Part shown: one piece after another, positions 8,586 to 16,990 of the stretch
How the letters are laid out: every line of letters starts with the position of its first letter
How positions within the stretch are numbered: the first letter of the stretch is position 1
DNA from: Bacteroidetes bacterium CG12_big_fil_rev_8_21_14_0_65_60_17
GTDB lineage: Bacteria; Bacteroidota; Rhodothermia; Rhodothermales; UBA10348
Assembly: GCA_002787815.1 (NCBI GenBank)
Contig: PCUY01000016.1
Coordinates: 1-47,500 of the forward strand
Length of the DNA: 47,500 nt
Reading direction: 5' to 3'
Notes under the pieces: generated by a model
Databases searched by the model: none
Told to the model about the DNA's origin: nothing
What the model saw: only the letters and a program-made list of their open reading frames with translations
Program-made: the position numbers and the translations under genes

Positions 8586-9121
8586 GCCTGGGAAAGTAAC
8601 AGGAGAAGGACGCCGAGCAGATTGCGCAATTTTTCGAAAGCGCGTTTGACCTGCATTTTGACAGCGGCTTCGGAGGAGTCCACCTCGGCGGCAATTTCCG
8701 TGTATTTGAATCCGAGTTGGCGCAGTTCGATAATGCGCCTGGCAAGCGGTGTCAGGCTTGAAAGTGCCCGGTCCAGGTCAAGCCGGTCTTCCGGGCGATC
8801 CGGTTCGGTGACGGGACCGAACGGCTCCAGGATTTCGTGCAGCAACTCACGTGCGGAATAACGACCCCGGTAAAAGTCCTGGAGTTCGTAGAGGGCACCT
8901 TTCATGGCAAAGGCTTGCAGGCGCGAGACATTGTTCAGATCTGAAATGCTGCGATGCACCCGGATCAGACTGTTCTGGACGAGGTCATCGATTTCTGTCC
9001 GGTGGCCAATGCGGCGCGTGAAGTAGCCGCGCATGATGGGTTCAAGCCCCCGCAGGACGGCATCGACGGCGGCATCGTCTCCCTCTTTGGCCCGCTGCAC
9101 GAGTGCACTGCTGAACTCCAT
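8579..9121 (-). CDS. ECF-family RNA polymerase sigma factor
   Basis: A 180-residue sigma-70 family factor with region 2 (about 5-90; HRTEIDDLVQNSLIRVHRS is the core-binding and -10 recognition helix) and region 4 (about 118-170; LTPLARRIIELRQLGFKYTE then a helix-turn-helix AAEVDSSEAAVKMQVKRA). It lacks regions 1 and 3, as expected for an ECF sigma. It probably drives the downstream receptor and lipoprotein genes when released by the FecR-like protein encoded next. The ATG at 9121 lies 5 bases after the pheA stop; the frame opens to a GTG at 9151 but that would overlap pheA by 25 bases. No separate promoter is visible before it, so basal expression may come from argS-pheA readthrough. Confidence 0.92.
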   Translation of the reverse strand: MEFSSALVQRAKEGDDAAVDAVLRGLEPIMRGYFTRRIGHRTEIDDLVQNSLIRVHRSISDLNNVSRLQAFAMKGALYELQDFYRGRYSARELLHEILEPFGPVTEPDRPEDRLDLDRALSSLTPLARRIIELRQLGFKYTEIAAEVDSSEAAVKMQVKRAFEKLRNLLGVLLLLLSQAW

Positions 9122-9126
9122 ACGAC

Positions 9127-9996
9127 TCAACCGCCCGGTCTGCTGTCCCACGTAGGGCCTTCCACGTACGACCCGAGGACGGTGACATAGGCCGCGATTT
9201 CTTCGAGATGGCGGAGTGCGTTCATCACGGCTTCCGTCTCCGCATGTCCGGCCAGATCCAGGTGGAAAATGTACTTCCCCGGACTGCCTACGAGCGGTCG
9301 ACTTTCGATTTTCAGCAGGTCAATGTCCCTCAATGCGAACACGGCCAGGCTTTTGAACAGGCTTCCGGGCACATTTTCGCTCTGAGCGAAAAGAAGACTG
9401 GTTTTGGGTGGTCCGGTTGTCGTATCGGGGGCCAGGCCAAGGAGGGACGGTTCATCCCGGCCGGAAAGGGCCAGAAAACGAGTGAAATTCAGCGTGTTGC
9501 TTTCGATGTTTTCTGCCAGCACGGTGAGCGCATACTCATGCGCGGCGCGTCTGCTGGCAATGGCAGCGTGTGCCGGATTGCCTTCCCGCGATACGTCCCG
9601 GGCTGCACCCGCGGTGTCGTACGCGGGAGTGACCCGGGCTTGGGGCAGCGATTTTTTCAGGAAGTCACGACACTGGCCAAGGGCCTGTGGATGCGAGTAG
9701 ACCGTCGTGATGTCGCTCAGCGATGCACGGGCAAGACCGAGCAGTTGATGCCGGATGCGAAGTTTTCCTTCGGCAACAATGGTGACATCGTGCTCACGGA
9801 GGAGGTCGTAATTGCGGTGAACACTACCGTGAAGAGAGTTTTCGATGGGCACCACGGCACGATCGCACTCTCCTGAGGACAAGGCTTCGAAAACATGATC
9901 AAACTCCGGATACGGCACCATGTCGGCATCCGGATAGAAGGCGGCGGCTGCCTCTTCGCTGTAGGCACCTGTTTCACCCTGGAAGGCTATACGCAT
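9127..9996 (-). CDS. pheA: Prephenate dehydratase (PDT plus ACT domains)
   Basis: Converts prephenate to phenylpyruvate in phenylalanine synthesis. The 289-residue monofunctional enzyme has the PDT domain (about 1-185: IAFQGETGAYSEEAA, VVPIENSLHGSV, VYSHPQALGQC and catalytic T172-R173-F174 in NFTRFL) and a C-terminal ACT domain (about 195-280) carrying the ESRP motif that mediates phenylalanine feedback. There is no chorismate mutase domain. The ATG at 9996 begins exactly at the conserved MRIAFQG. It follows argS by 29 bases and precedes the ECF sigma gene by 5 bases, so the three are probably on one transcript. Confidence 0.96.
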   Translation of the reverse strand: MRIAFQGETGAYSEEAAAAFYPDADMVPYPEFDHVFEALSSGECDRAVVPIENSLHGSVHRNYDLLREHDVTIVAEGKLRIRHQLLGLARASLSDITTVYSHPQALGQCRDFLKKSLPQARVTPAYDTAGAARDVSREGNPAHAAIASRRAAHEYALTVLAENIESNTLNFTRFLALSGRDEPSLLGLAPDTTTGPPKTSLLFAQSENVPGSLFKSLAVFALRDIDLLKIESRPLVGSPGKYIFHLDLAGHAETEAVMNALRHLEEIAAYVTVLGSYVEGPTWDSRPGG

Positions 9997-10025
9997 GGCA
10001 GCTCGATTTCGTGGACGGAAGCGCG

Positions 10026-11702
10026 TTACATGGAATCGGGCGCGGATATGCCCAGTACCGTCAGCCCGTTGTGCAGTACAATACGTGTCGCAGAGGCAAG
10101 CTGCAATCGGGCCGTAGCCAGCGCCTCCTCCTGTCCGATAATGCGGCATTCACCGTAGAACTTCGAAAAAGAGGTGGCCGTGTCACGCAACCAGGTGGCC
10201 AGTTTCTGAGGCTCGGTCAACTCGGCGGCCATATGGACCGCCTCCGGAAACCCGAGAAGCTGCTTGATGAGCGAGGTTTCGGCGGGGTGCGTGAGGAGTG
10301 ACAGTTCAGCCTGGCCGTCACTTCGAAGGCCGGTTTCGTCCGCTTTCCTGAGAATGGATGCGATCCGGGCGTGGGCATATTGCAGGTAGAAGACCGGATT
10401 TTTTTCCGAGGCCTCGCGCGCGAGGTCCAGATCGAATTCAAGGTGTGTATTGGCCGAGCGCATGAGGAAGAAAAAGCGGGTCACATCTTCTCCGACCTCG
10501 TCCATGAGTTCGTCAAGTGTGACGTACGTGGCCTTTCGCGTGCTCATTTTTACGGGTTCGCCGCTGCGAACAAGCGTCACGAACTGATAGATCAGGACCG
10601 AAATTTTCGATGTGTCATGGCCGAGGGCTTCGACGCCGCTCAGCACATCCGGAAACGTGGCAATGTGATCGGCACCGAATATGTCGACTATCCGGTCAAA
10701 ACCACGTTCGATCTTGTTGACGTGATATCCGATATCGGGAAGTCGATAGGTCGGCTCCCCGCTTGACTTGACCAGCACGGTATCCTGCTCTTTGCCGAAC
10801 TCTGTGGTCCTGAACCATACCGCACCATCTTTGTCATAGGCCAGGTTTTTTTGGCGAAGCGCGTCGACAATGTCCCAGATGGCTCCCGAGTCGTATAGTG
10901 TGCGTTCGTTGAAATAGCTGTCCATCCGGATGCCCAGACGATTGAGTGTGGCTTCGATCCCGGCGAAAATGGCTTTCTCGGCTGCTTGCTTGAAGATGTC
11001 GGACGATTTCTCGTCCAGGAGCCGCGCTCCGTGCTCTTCGAACAGCTTTTCCGCTATGTCTGCGATGTAATGACCCAGGTAGCCGTCGTCCGGGAAAGAT
11101 CCGGGGACCGTAACGCCATCGATGGTTTTTGTCGGCATGTCGGGCCGGGCGCATGCTTCGTAGCGCGCCCGGACAGACTCGCCCAGAACACGCATCTGCC
11201 TCCCCGCATCGTTGAAGTAGTACTCCCTCGTAACGTCGTATCCCGTCCACTCAAGCAGCGTGGCGACCGTATCTCCGAGGACAGCGTTCCGTCCGTGGCC
11301 GACCGTCAATGGCCCTGTCGGGTTGGCACTTACGAACTCCACGAGTGCGCGCTTGCCGGCACCATGGCGGGTGCGGCCATAGGTGCTGCCTTCTGAGAGC
11401 AGATGCCCGAGACGGGTATGCAGCCAGCGGTCGGCAAATCGGAAGTTGATGAATCCGGCACCGGCCACTTCCACACCCGCCACCAGGTCCGGGTCGGTTT
11501 TCATATGTTCGGCAATGCTGTCGGCGATGTGCCGGGGGGAGCGGCGGAAATGTCGGGCGAGCTGCATGGCCGCATTCGTCGAAAGGTCGCCGTGCTCCGG
11601 GTTGGCCGGTATCTCGAATTCAGGTCTGAATCCGTCAGGGGCACCTCCAAGCGCATCGAGGGCTGCAAGAAGTTGTCGGGTGAGCGTATCGTGCATGGTC
11701 AT
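10026..11702 (-). CDS. argS: Arginyl-tRNA synthetase
   Basis: Charges tRNA-Arg with arginine. The 558-residue class I synthetase shows the N-terminal Add-1 region (1-100), the catalytic core starting at VEFVSANPTGP (121-131), a KMSTR version of the KMSKS loop and the C-terminal DALR anticodon-binding domain (last about 120 residues). The usual first histidine of the HIGH box is threonine here (T133-V-G-H136 in PLTVGHGRN). The start is ATG 11702 (MTMHDT); ATG 11696 two codons later is possible. It heads the minus-strand run of nine genes and is divergent from the DUF4159 gene across 161 bases, in which no clear promoter could be assigned. Confidence 0.96.
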   Translation of the reverse strand: MTMHDTLTRQLLAALDALGGAPDGFRPEFEIPANPEHGDLSTNAAMQLARHFRRSPRHIADSIAEHMKTDPDLVAGVEVAGAGFINFRFADRWLHTRLGHLLSEGSTYGRTRHGAGKRALVEFVSANPTGPLTVGHGRNAVLGDTVATLLEWTGYDVTREYYFNDAGRQMRVLGESVRARYEACARPDMPTKTIDGVTVPGSFPDDGYLGHYIADIAEKLFEEHGARLLDEKSSDIFKQAAEKAIFAGIEATLNRLGIRMDSYFNERTLYDSGAIWDIVDALRQKNLAYDKDGAVWFRTTEFGKEQDTVLVKSSGEPTYRLPDIGYHVNKIERGFDRIVDIFGADHIATFPDVLSGVEALGHDTSKISVLIYQFVTLVRSGEPVKMSTRKATYVTLDELMDEVGEDVTRFFFLMRSANTHLEFDLDLAREASEKNPVFYLQYAHARIASILRKADETGLRSDGQAELSLLTHPAETSLIKQLLGFPEAVHMAAELTEPQKLATWLRDTATSFSKFYGECRIIGQEEALATARLQLASATRIVLHNGLTVLGISAPDSM

Positions 11703-11863
11703 TCCGGTAATGTGGGCGCTGGTCTACTCCGGATCCCGGAGGCAGATCCGCCGCATGCATGGGCAGGCACGGACTTCAGCCCCGGTCACGCGAAAATATG
11801 GCGGGAGGAGCAAACCAAGCGCGCGGGCAGCCGTATGACGGACATTCAGAGCCTTTTGAGCCC

Positions 11864-12658
11864 ATGCCGAATATACTCCTGCGTATCCTGAACGTTTTTT
11901 TTCCGGCTCAACCGGGCGGACCGGTGCGTTCTGCAGAGGCGAAGGTCGTGATGTCGTCGGCGGCAATGCTGCCCGCGGTGGGCGCGCTGCTGCTGGCCGG
12001 GGCCATGTCCCCCCGCATGGCCACAGGTCAGTCGGCATCATCGCTCGCAGCACCCGGATCGGGCAGCATCACCATAGCCCGCCTCAAGTATGACGGCGGT
12101 GGTGACTGGTACAATGGTCCACAGTCCGTTCCCAACCTGCTTGCCTTTGTGCGCGAGAATACACTGCTCGATGTGGCCCCCCAGGAAGACGTCGTGGAAC
12201 CAGGCAGTGACCTGCTCTTCTCCTACCCGTACATCTACATGACGGGGCACGGAAATGTGCGGTTCTCGTCTGCAGAGGCGAGCGCGCTTCGCCGCTATCT
12301 GGAAAGCGGCGGATTCATGCACATCAATGACGACTACGGCCTCGACCCCCACGTCCGGCGGGAAATGGTGAAGGTCTTTCCGGAGCGGGAGTTTGTCGAG
12401 CTGCCTTTTTCCCATCCGATCTACCACGCGCATTACGAGTTTCCGAACGGCCTTCCGAAGATCCACGAACACGACAACGAAGCCCCCCGCGGATTCGCAA
12501 TTCTGGATGATGCCGGTCGGGTTATGATTTTCTACAGCTATGAATCGGATATTGGCGACGGATGGGATCCCCCGGACGTCCATAACGATCCACCCGAAAA
12601 ACGATTACAGGCACTGCAGATGGGGACGAACCTCCTTGTCTATGCCATGACACACTGA
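11864..12658 (+). CDS. DUF4159 domain protein, exported
   Basis: A 264-residue protein. An N-terminal hydrophobic stretch ([11 protein letters not shown], about residues 36-46) acts as signal or anchor, followed by a DUF4159 domain: [19 protein letters not shown], then [20 protein letters not shown] and [18 protein letters not shown], which resembles a glutamine-amidotransferase-like fold used in other DUF4159 proteins. Function is unknown; in Bacteroidota such genes often sit near CARF/von Willebrand or aerotolerance-type genes, but not here. The start is uncertain: ATG 11864 gives a positively charged N-region; ATG 11951 would start just before the hydrophobic stretch but without charges; the frame is open further up to 11759. 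It precedes glyA by 7 bases and is likely co-transcribed. Confidence 0.75.
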   Translation: MPNILLRILNVFFPAQPGGPVRSAEAKVVMSSAAMLPAVGALLLAGAMSPRMATGQSASSLAAPGSGSITIARLKYDGGGDWYNGPQSVPNLLAFVRENTLLDVAPQEDVVEPGSDLLFSYPYIYMTGHGNVRFSSAEASALRRYLESGGFMHINDDYGLDPHVRREMVKVFPEREFVELPFSHPIYHAHYEFPNGLPKIHEHDNEAPRGFAILDDAGRVMIFYSYESDIGDGWDPPDVHNDPPEKRLQALQMGTNLLVYAMTH

Positions 12659-12665
12659 GAAACGA

Positions 12666-13973
12666 ATGAGCGAGCTACAGGAAAATGATCCGGAGTTGTA
12701 TGCGGCCCTTGAGAATGAGGCCCGACGACAGAATGAAGGACTGGAACTGATTGCATCGGAGAACTTCGTATCCCGACCCGTACTGGAGGCGATGGGATCG
12801 ACCCTCACAAACAAGTACGCGGAAGGACTTCCGGGCAAGAGGTATTACGGGGGGTGCCAGTACGTGGATGTTGCCGAGGAGCTGGCCAGGGAACGGGCCA
12901 GGAAGCTGTTCGGATGTGACTGGGTCAACGTGCAACCCCATTCCGGAGCCTCGGCCAATGCGGCCGTGTATCTGGCGTTCATGAAACCGGGCGATACATT
13001 CCTGGGATTGGATCTGGCCCACGGCGGTCATCTCACGCACGGCTCTCCCGTCAACTTTTCGGGCATACTCTACCGCGCCAAATATTATGGTGTGGAGCCC
13101 GACGGCCCGCTGGCCGGCCGTATCGACATGGATCGCGTCCGTGAAAAAGCGCGTGCCGTGCAACCGAAAATGATCTCGATTGGTGCATCTGCATACAGTC
13201 GGGACTTCGACTATGCCGCATTCCGGTCCATCGCGGACGAGGTGGGAGCCCACCTTTGGATGGACATGGCCCACACGGCTGGCCTCATTGCGGCAGGTGT
13301 CCTGAACGATCCCATGCCCCATTGCCATGTGGTGACGACCACTACGCACAAGACACTTCGCGGTCCGCGGGCCGGAATGATCCTTGTCGGAAAGGATTAT
13401 GAGAATCCGTTCGGCAAAGTAGCACCCAAGTCGGGTCGCGTGAAGATGATGTCCGAGCTGTTGGACTCGGCGGTGTTTCCGGGCATGCAGGGTGGACCCC
13501 TCATGCACGTGATAGCGGCCAAGGCGGTCGCCTTCAAGGAGGCCCTCAAGCCATCGTTCAAGGACTATGCCCGTCGGGTCGTGCGTAACGCGCAGACGAT
13601 GGCCCGGTGCTTCTCCGAGCGTGGTTACGACGTGATTTCCGGAGGCACCGACAATCACCTTCTGCTGCTTGACCTGCGCAGCAAGGGACTGACAGGAAAA
13701 GTGGCCGAGGCGGCACTCGAGGGGGCCGATATCACGGTCAACAAGAATATGGTTCCGTTCGACACCGAAAGCCCCTTCGTAACGAGCGGCATCCGCATCG
13801 GGACGCCCGCCATGACGACCCGTGGCTTCGATGAACAGGAGTTCGAAGAGGTAGTGGCCCTCATGGATGAAGTACTGCAGTCACCGGGCCATGAGCAGGT
13901 GGCCTCCCGGGTGCGGGATCGTATACACGAGATGACAGCGTCGCATCCACTGTATGATTTCGTGACGGTCTGA
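12666..13973 (+). CDS. glyA: Serine hydroxymethyltransferase
   Basis: PLP enzyme that interconverts serine and glycine and charges tetrahydrofolate with one-carbon units. The 435-residue product is of full length and shows [10 protein letters not shown] near the N-terminus, the substrate-binding [14 protein letters not shown] (51-64), [17 protein letters not shown] and the PLP-binding lysine K229 in [14 protein letters not shown]. The ATG at 12666 gives the normal N-terminus. The stop overlaps the next gene as TGATG. Confidence 0.98.
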   Translation: MSELQENDPELYAALENEARRQNEGLELIASENFVSRPVLEAMGSTLTNKYAEGLPGKRYYGGCQYVDVAEELARERARKLFGCDWVNVQPHSGASANAAVYLAFMKPGDTFLGLDLAHGGHLTHGSPVNFSGILYRAKYYGVEPDGPLAGRIDMDRVREKARAVQPKMISIGASAYSRDFDYAAFRSIADEVGAHLWMDMAHTAGLIAAGVLNDPMPHCHVVTTTTHKTLRGPRAGMILVGKDYENPFGKVAPKSGRVKMMSELLDSAVFPGMQGGPLMHVIAAKAVAFKEALKPSFKDYARRVVRNAQTMARCFSERGYDVISGGTDNHLLLLDLRSKGLTGKVAEAALEGADITVNKNMVPFDTESPFVTSGIRIGTPAMTTRGFDEQEFEEVVALMDEVLQSPGHEQVASRVRDRIHEMTASHPLYDFVTV

Positions 13974-14542
13974 TGGCAGTATCCTCGACACCGGCCCATG
14001 CCGAGCTGGTCAATCTCGGACAGCGACTCTATGACCTGGCACTGGTCAAGCGCGATCATGAACACATTACCGATCCGCAGGGTCAACCCATCGGCTGGCT
14101 GCTTGACACGCGCATCCCGATGCTCCGCGGAGATGTAATGCGCGAGGTGGGGCGCGTACTTGCGACGCGACTTGAGGCGCGTTCCATCCATCAGGTGGCG
14201 GGCTTCGGGTTCGGGGCATTCGCGCTTGTGGGATCGGTCGTGGCCACACCGGCTGCTGAACCTTTCATGGGTGGGCTCATTCGCGACAAACGGAAACCAC
14301 ACGGCCGACAACGCCTCGTCGAAGGGCCCCTTGACAGGAGTCGACCGGTTGTTTTCCTGGATGATATCCTGAACAGCGGAAAGAGCGCCCTGCGGGGCAT
14401 TCATCTGCTGCGACAGGACGGTTTCCAGGTCGCAGGCATGATGTGCCTGTTTCAGTTCACATGGAGTGCGGGCAAGACCCGCCTGGAACAGGAGGGTCTC
14501 TGGGTCGATGCAATTCTGGACCTGAAGCTGAGACACGAATGA
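13973..14542 (+). CDS. PRPP-dependent phosphoribosyltransferase, orotate-PRTase-like
   Basis: A 189-residue type I phosphoribosyltransferase fold: the PRPP loop reads VVFLDDILNSGKSALRG (about 122-138), preceded by a pyrophosphate-side loop around GFGFGAFALVGS and a flexible KRKPHGRQRLVEGP hood. It is similar to OPRT-like proteins, but the sequence does not prove orotate as substrate; a purine or other base is possible. It overlaps the glyA stop and the tatC start (ATGA at 14539-14542), so the three are translationally coupled. A second phosphoribosyltransferase (pyrR, 46079) lies elsewhere in the window. Confidence 0.75.
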   Translation: MAVSSTPAHAELVNLGQRLYDLALVKRDHEHITDPQGQPIGWLLDTRIPMLRGDVMREVGRVLATRLEARSIHQVAGFGFGAFALVGSVVATPAAEPFMGGLIRDKRKPHGRQRLVEGPLDRSRPVVFLDDILNSGKSALRGIHLLRQDGFQVAGMMCLFQFTWSAGKTRLEQEGLWVDAILDLKLRHE

Positions 14543-15354
14543 TTTCACGCATACTGAAGAAAAAAGCAGCGAACTCCGTCGATACCGAAGTGGAAATGGG
14601 GTTTCTGGACCATCTGGAGGAACTCCGGTGGTCGCTCATCAAAGGATTCGGTGGAATTCTGGCCTGCACGGCCGTTGCCAGCGTTTTCCGTCGTTGGATC
14701 ATCCAGAACGTGGTTCTGGCGCCCAAGAACCCGGACTTCATCAGCTACCGCATTTTTGGTGTCGAAACAACGCCCTTCGTCATCCAGAACAGAACCATTA
14801 CCGGGCAATTCTTTACCGACTGGGGAACGGCGCTGGTGGTGGGGGCCATCGTGGGGTCGCCTCTCTTCATTTACCAGATGTGGCGCTTCATTGAACCCGG
14901 GCTGTATTCGAACGAGAAGCAGGGTCTAAGATTTTCGGCCGTGTTCGCGACGTTCTTCTTCATTCTGGGCATTTCGTTCGGGTATTTCGTGATCACGCCG
15001 CTGGCACTCCAGTTTTTTGCAGCCTACCAGATCTCACCCGAAATACAGAACGAATTCGATATCACGAAGTACTTCGAAATGATCACCTTCTGGTCATTCG
15101 GTACGGGTTTGCTCTTCCAGTTGCCCGTGGTGGTCTACTTTCTGGCCAAGCTGGGAATTGCCACACCGCAGGCACTCAGGGTGGCCCGGAAGTATGCGCT
15201 TCTGGTGGCCCTCATCCTGTCGGCGTTCTTCACGCCACCGGATCCGGTCTCGCAGATCCTGGTGGCCATGCCGCTCATGCTGCTCTATGAAATGTCGATC
15301 TGGATTGCGGTGGTCGTTGAGAAACGTCGCAAGAAGGCGCTACAGGCTGCCTGA
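14539..15354 (+). CDS. tatC: Sec-independent protein translocase TatC
   Basis: The core receptor subunit of the twin-arginine translocase in the inner membrane. The 271-residue protein has the conserved N-terminal MGFLDHLEELRWSLIKG, six hydrophobic segments, the periplasmic FIEPGLYSNEKQG loop and the FTPPDPVSQ signature before the last two helices. The start ATG overlaps the upstream stop. Between helices 1 and 2 there is an extended periplasmic loop (about residues 55-90, VLAPKNPDFISYRIFGVETT). tatA/B are not adjacent. Confidence 0.96.
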   Translation: MISRILKKKAANSVDTEVEMGFLDHLEELRWSLIKGFGGILACTAVASVFRRWIIQNVVLAPKNPDFISYRIFGVETTPFVIQNRTITGQFFTDWGTALVVGAIVGSPLFIYQMWRFIEPGLYSNEKQGLRFSAVFATFFFILGISFGYFVITPLALQFFAAYQISPEIQNEFDITKYFEMITFWSFGTGLLFQLPVVVYFLAKLGIATPQALRVARKYALLVALILSAFFTPPDPVSQILVAMPLMLLYEMSIWIAVVVEKRRKKALQAA

Positions 15355-15375
15355 TCCACGTATCATCGATCCGAT

Positions 15376-16968
15376 ATGAAAACTTTTCCCCATTTTCTCC
15401 GCCACGTGGTGGTGCTTGCGGTCGTTGCTGCGACGGTCGTGGGCGCGGTTGTACTCGCCGGTTGGACCTGGTCGCAGGATGACGACCTGTTCGAGCTCAG
15501 GCGCAATTTCGAAATATTCGGAGCCGCCTATGAAGAGCTCGTGACCAGCTACGTGGACGATATCCGCCCCCAACCCTTCATGAAAGCGGGACTGGATGCC
15601 ATGCTGGCCGAGCTGGATCCGTACACGGTGTTCTATGACGAGGCCGACCTCGTAGACATGAATGCACGTCAGAATCCGGCGGCAGGCACAGTCGGGCTCA
15701 ATCTGGGCGAGAGGGGCGGACGTATCCGCGTTCTTCCCCCGGATACGCACGCCGAGGCGTATCGGTCGGGCATACGGATCGGGGACATTCTTCTGGAGAT
15801 AGACGGGGTAGATGCGGCGGGGCTCAGTCTGTCGGAGGCCTATACCCTTCTCCAGGGCGAGCCGGGCTCGGTGGTGCGCGTTCTGGTACAGCACTCGGCC
15901 GATGCGCCGAGCCAGGTATTCAACCTCAGGCGCCTACCGCCCCGGACGAAGAACGTGAGCTACGCCGGCTGGTTGGGACCGGATCCGTCAGAGCGGATCG
16001 CATACGTCCGACTTGACCAGTTCGGGGAACGCTCCGGGCGTGAGACCCGGCGTGCCCTTCGCAATCTGGCCGATGGCGAGCCTCTCCGTGGCGTTGTACT
16101 TGATCTGAGGGACAACCCCGGTGGGATTGTGTCGGAGGCTGTCGACGTGGTGGAACTGTTCGTGCCGAAGGAAACATCTGTGGTGCGTATAGCCACCAGA
16201 AACGGATCCTCTGATCAGGTATACCGCACCGACATGGATGCCCTGTTTCCGGAAGCAGAGGTGATTGTACTAGTGAACCGGTTCTCAGCGTCGGCGTCAG
16301 AAATTGTGGCAGGCGCGCTACAGGATCTTGATGCGGCGCTGGTCATGGGGGAAACGACCTTCGGAAAAGGGCTTGTGCAGGTTGTACGGCGCCTGCCACA
16401 CGACACGGCCATGAAGATGACCATCGCCCACTATACATTACCGTCCGGACGGACGGTCCCGACCGGAGAAGGTATTGTTCCTGACGTGGAAACCGCGTCG
16501 GCCGAGGAGTCCGAGCTGGAAGCCGCACTTCGGGCTGAAGGTGCGTTCTTCCTGTTTGCTGGTTCCCGGGTGGACGCCGGATGCGGCGTACGGCAAACGC
16601 CTTTGACGGTGGAGGCCTGTATGGCAGACGAACAGGAGGTCCTTGCAGCGTTCTCCGGTTTTCTGGAGGTACAGGGCTTTTCCTATACCACATCCGTGGA
16701 ACTGGATGTGGATATGCTCCTGGCTCGGTTGGAGGAGGCCTCCTGGCCTGAAGCCCTGGGCCGGGCGGCGTCACTCCAATCGGAATTGCAGCGTGAAAAG
16801 GAGCGGGACCTGGAGCGTCATTCCCGACGCCTGCTCGAAGCGATCGAGGCCAGCATCATGTCCTACCTGCTGGAAGGCGAAGCCCTTGCGGCGAGGGAGG
16901 TCGCACATGATCCACTCGTGGCCATGGCCGCAGAAACTCTGCAAAACAACCTCCGTACGAATCGCTGA
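15376..16968 (+). CDS. S41 family C-terminal processing peptidase (CtpA/Prc type)
   Basis: A 530-residue periplasmic, membrane-anchored protease: N-terminal signal/anchor (8-31), PDZ domain (about 100-185, SGIRIGDILLEIDGVDAAG) and S41 catalytic domain (about 195-365) with LDLRDNPGG, SASASEIVAGALQD and FGKGLVQ. By family alignment the Ser-Lys dyad is S306 and K331. A 160-residue C-terminal extension follows, partly helical and charged (SLQSELQREKERDLERHSRR). Known homologues trim or degrade envelope proteins from the C-terminus. It lies 22 bases upstream of an HtrA-like protease, so two PDZ proteases are co-transcribed. Confidence 0.94.
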   Translation: MKTFPHFLRHVVVLAVVAATVVGAVVLAGWTWSQDDDLFELRRNFEIFGAAYEELVTSYVDDIRPQPFMKAGLDAMLAELDPYTVFYDEADLVDMNARQNPAAGTVGLNLGERGGRIRVLPPDTHAEAYRSGIRIGDILLEIDGVDAAGLSLSEAYTLLQGEPGSVVRVLVQHSADAPSQVFNLRRLPPRTKNVSYAGWLGPDPSERIAYVRLDQFGERSGRETRRALRNLADGEPLRGVVLDLRDNPGGIVSEAVDVVELFVPKETSVVRIATRNGSSDQVYRTDMDALFPEAEVIVLVNRFSASASEIVAGALQDLDAALVMGETTFGKGLVQVVRRLPHDTAMKMTIAHYTLPSGRTVPTGEGIVPDVETASAEESELEAALRAEGAFFLFAGSRVDAGCGVRQTPLTVEACMADEQEVLAAFSGFLEVQGFSYTTSVELDVDMLLARLEEASWPEALGRAASLQSELQREKERDLERHSRRLLEAIEASIMSYLLEGEALAAREVAHDPLVAMAAETLQNNLRTNR

Positions 16969-16990
16969 TAGATCGATTCCGAGAGGTAGC

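Noticed and set aside
7170-8861. A 563-codon open frame on the plus strand opposite fecR and the receptor start
   Set aside because: It is fully antisense to well-supported genes, has no recognisable domain and shows the Arg/Gly/His-rich composition of a GC-rich shadow frame.
12675-13658. A 327-codon minus-strand frame opposite glyA
   Set aside because: glyA is conserved over its whole length; the antisense frame has no motif and arises from codon bias.
16643-16990. Upstream extension of the HtrA gene overlapping the S41 gene
   Set aside because: The extension has no domain and would bury the signal peptide and lipobox; the ATG at 16991 fits.
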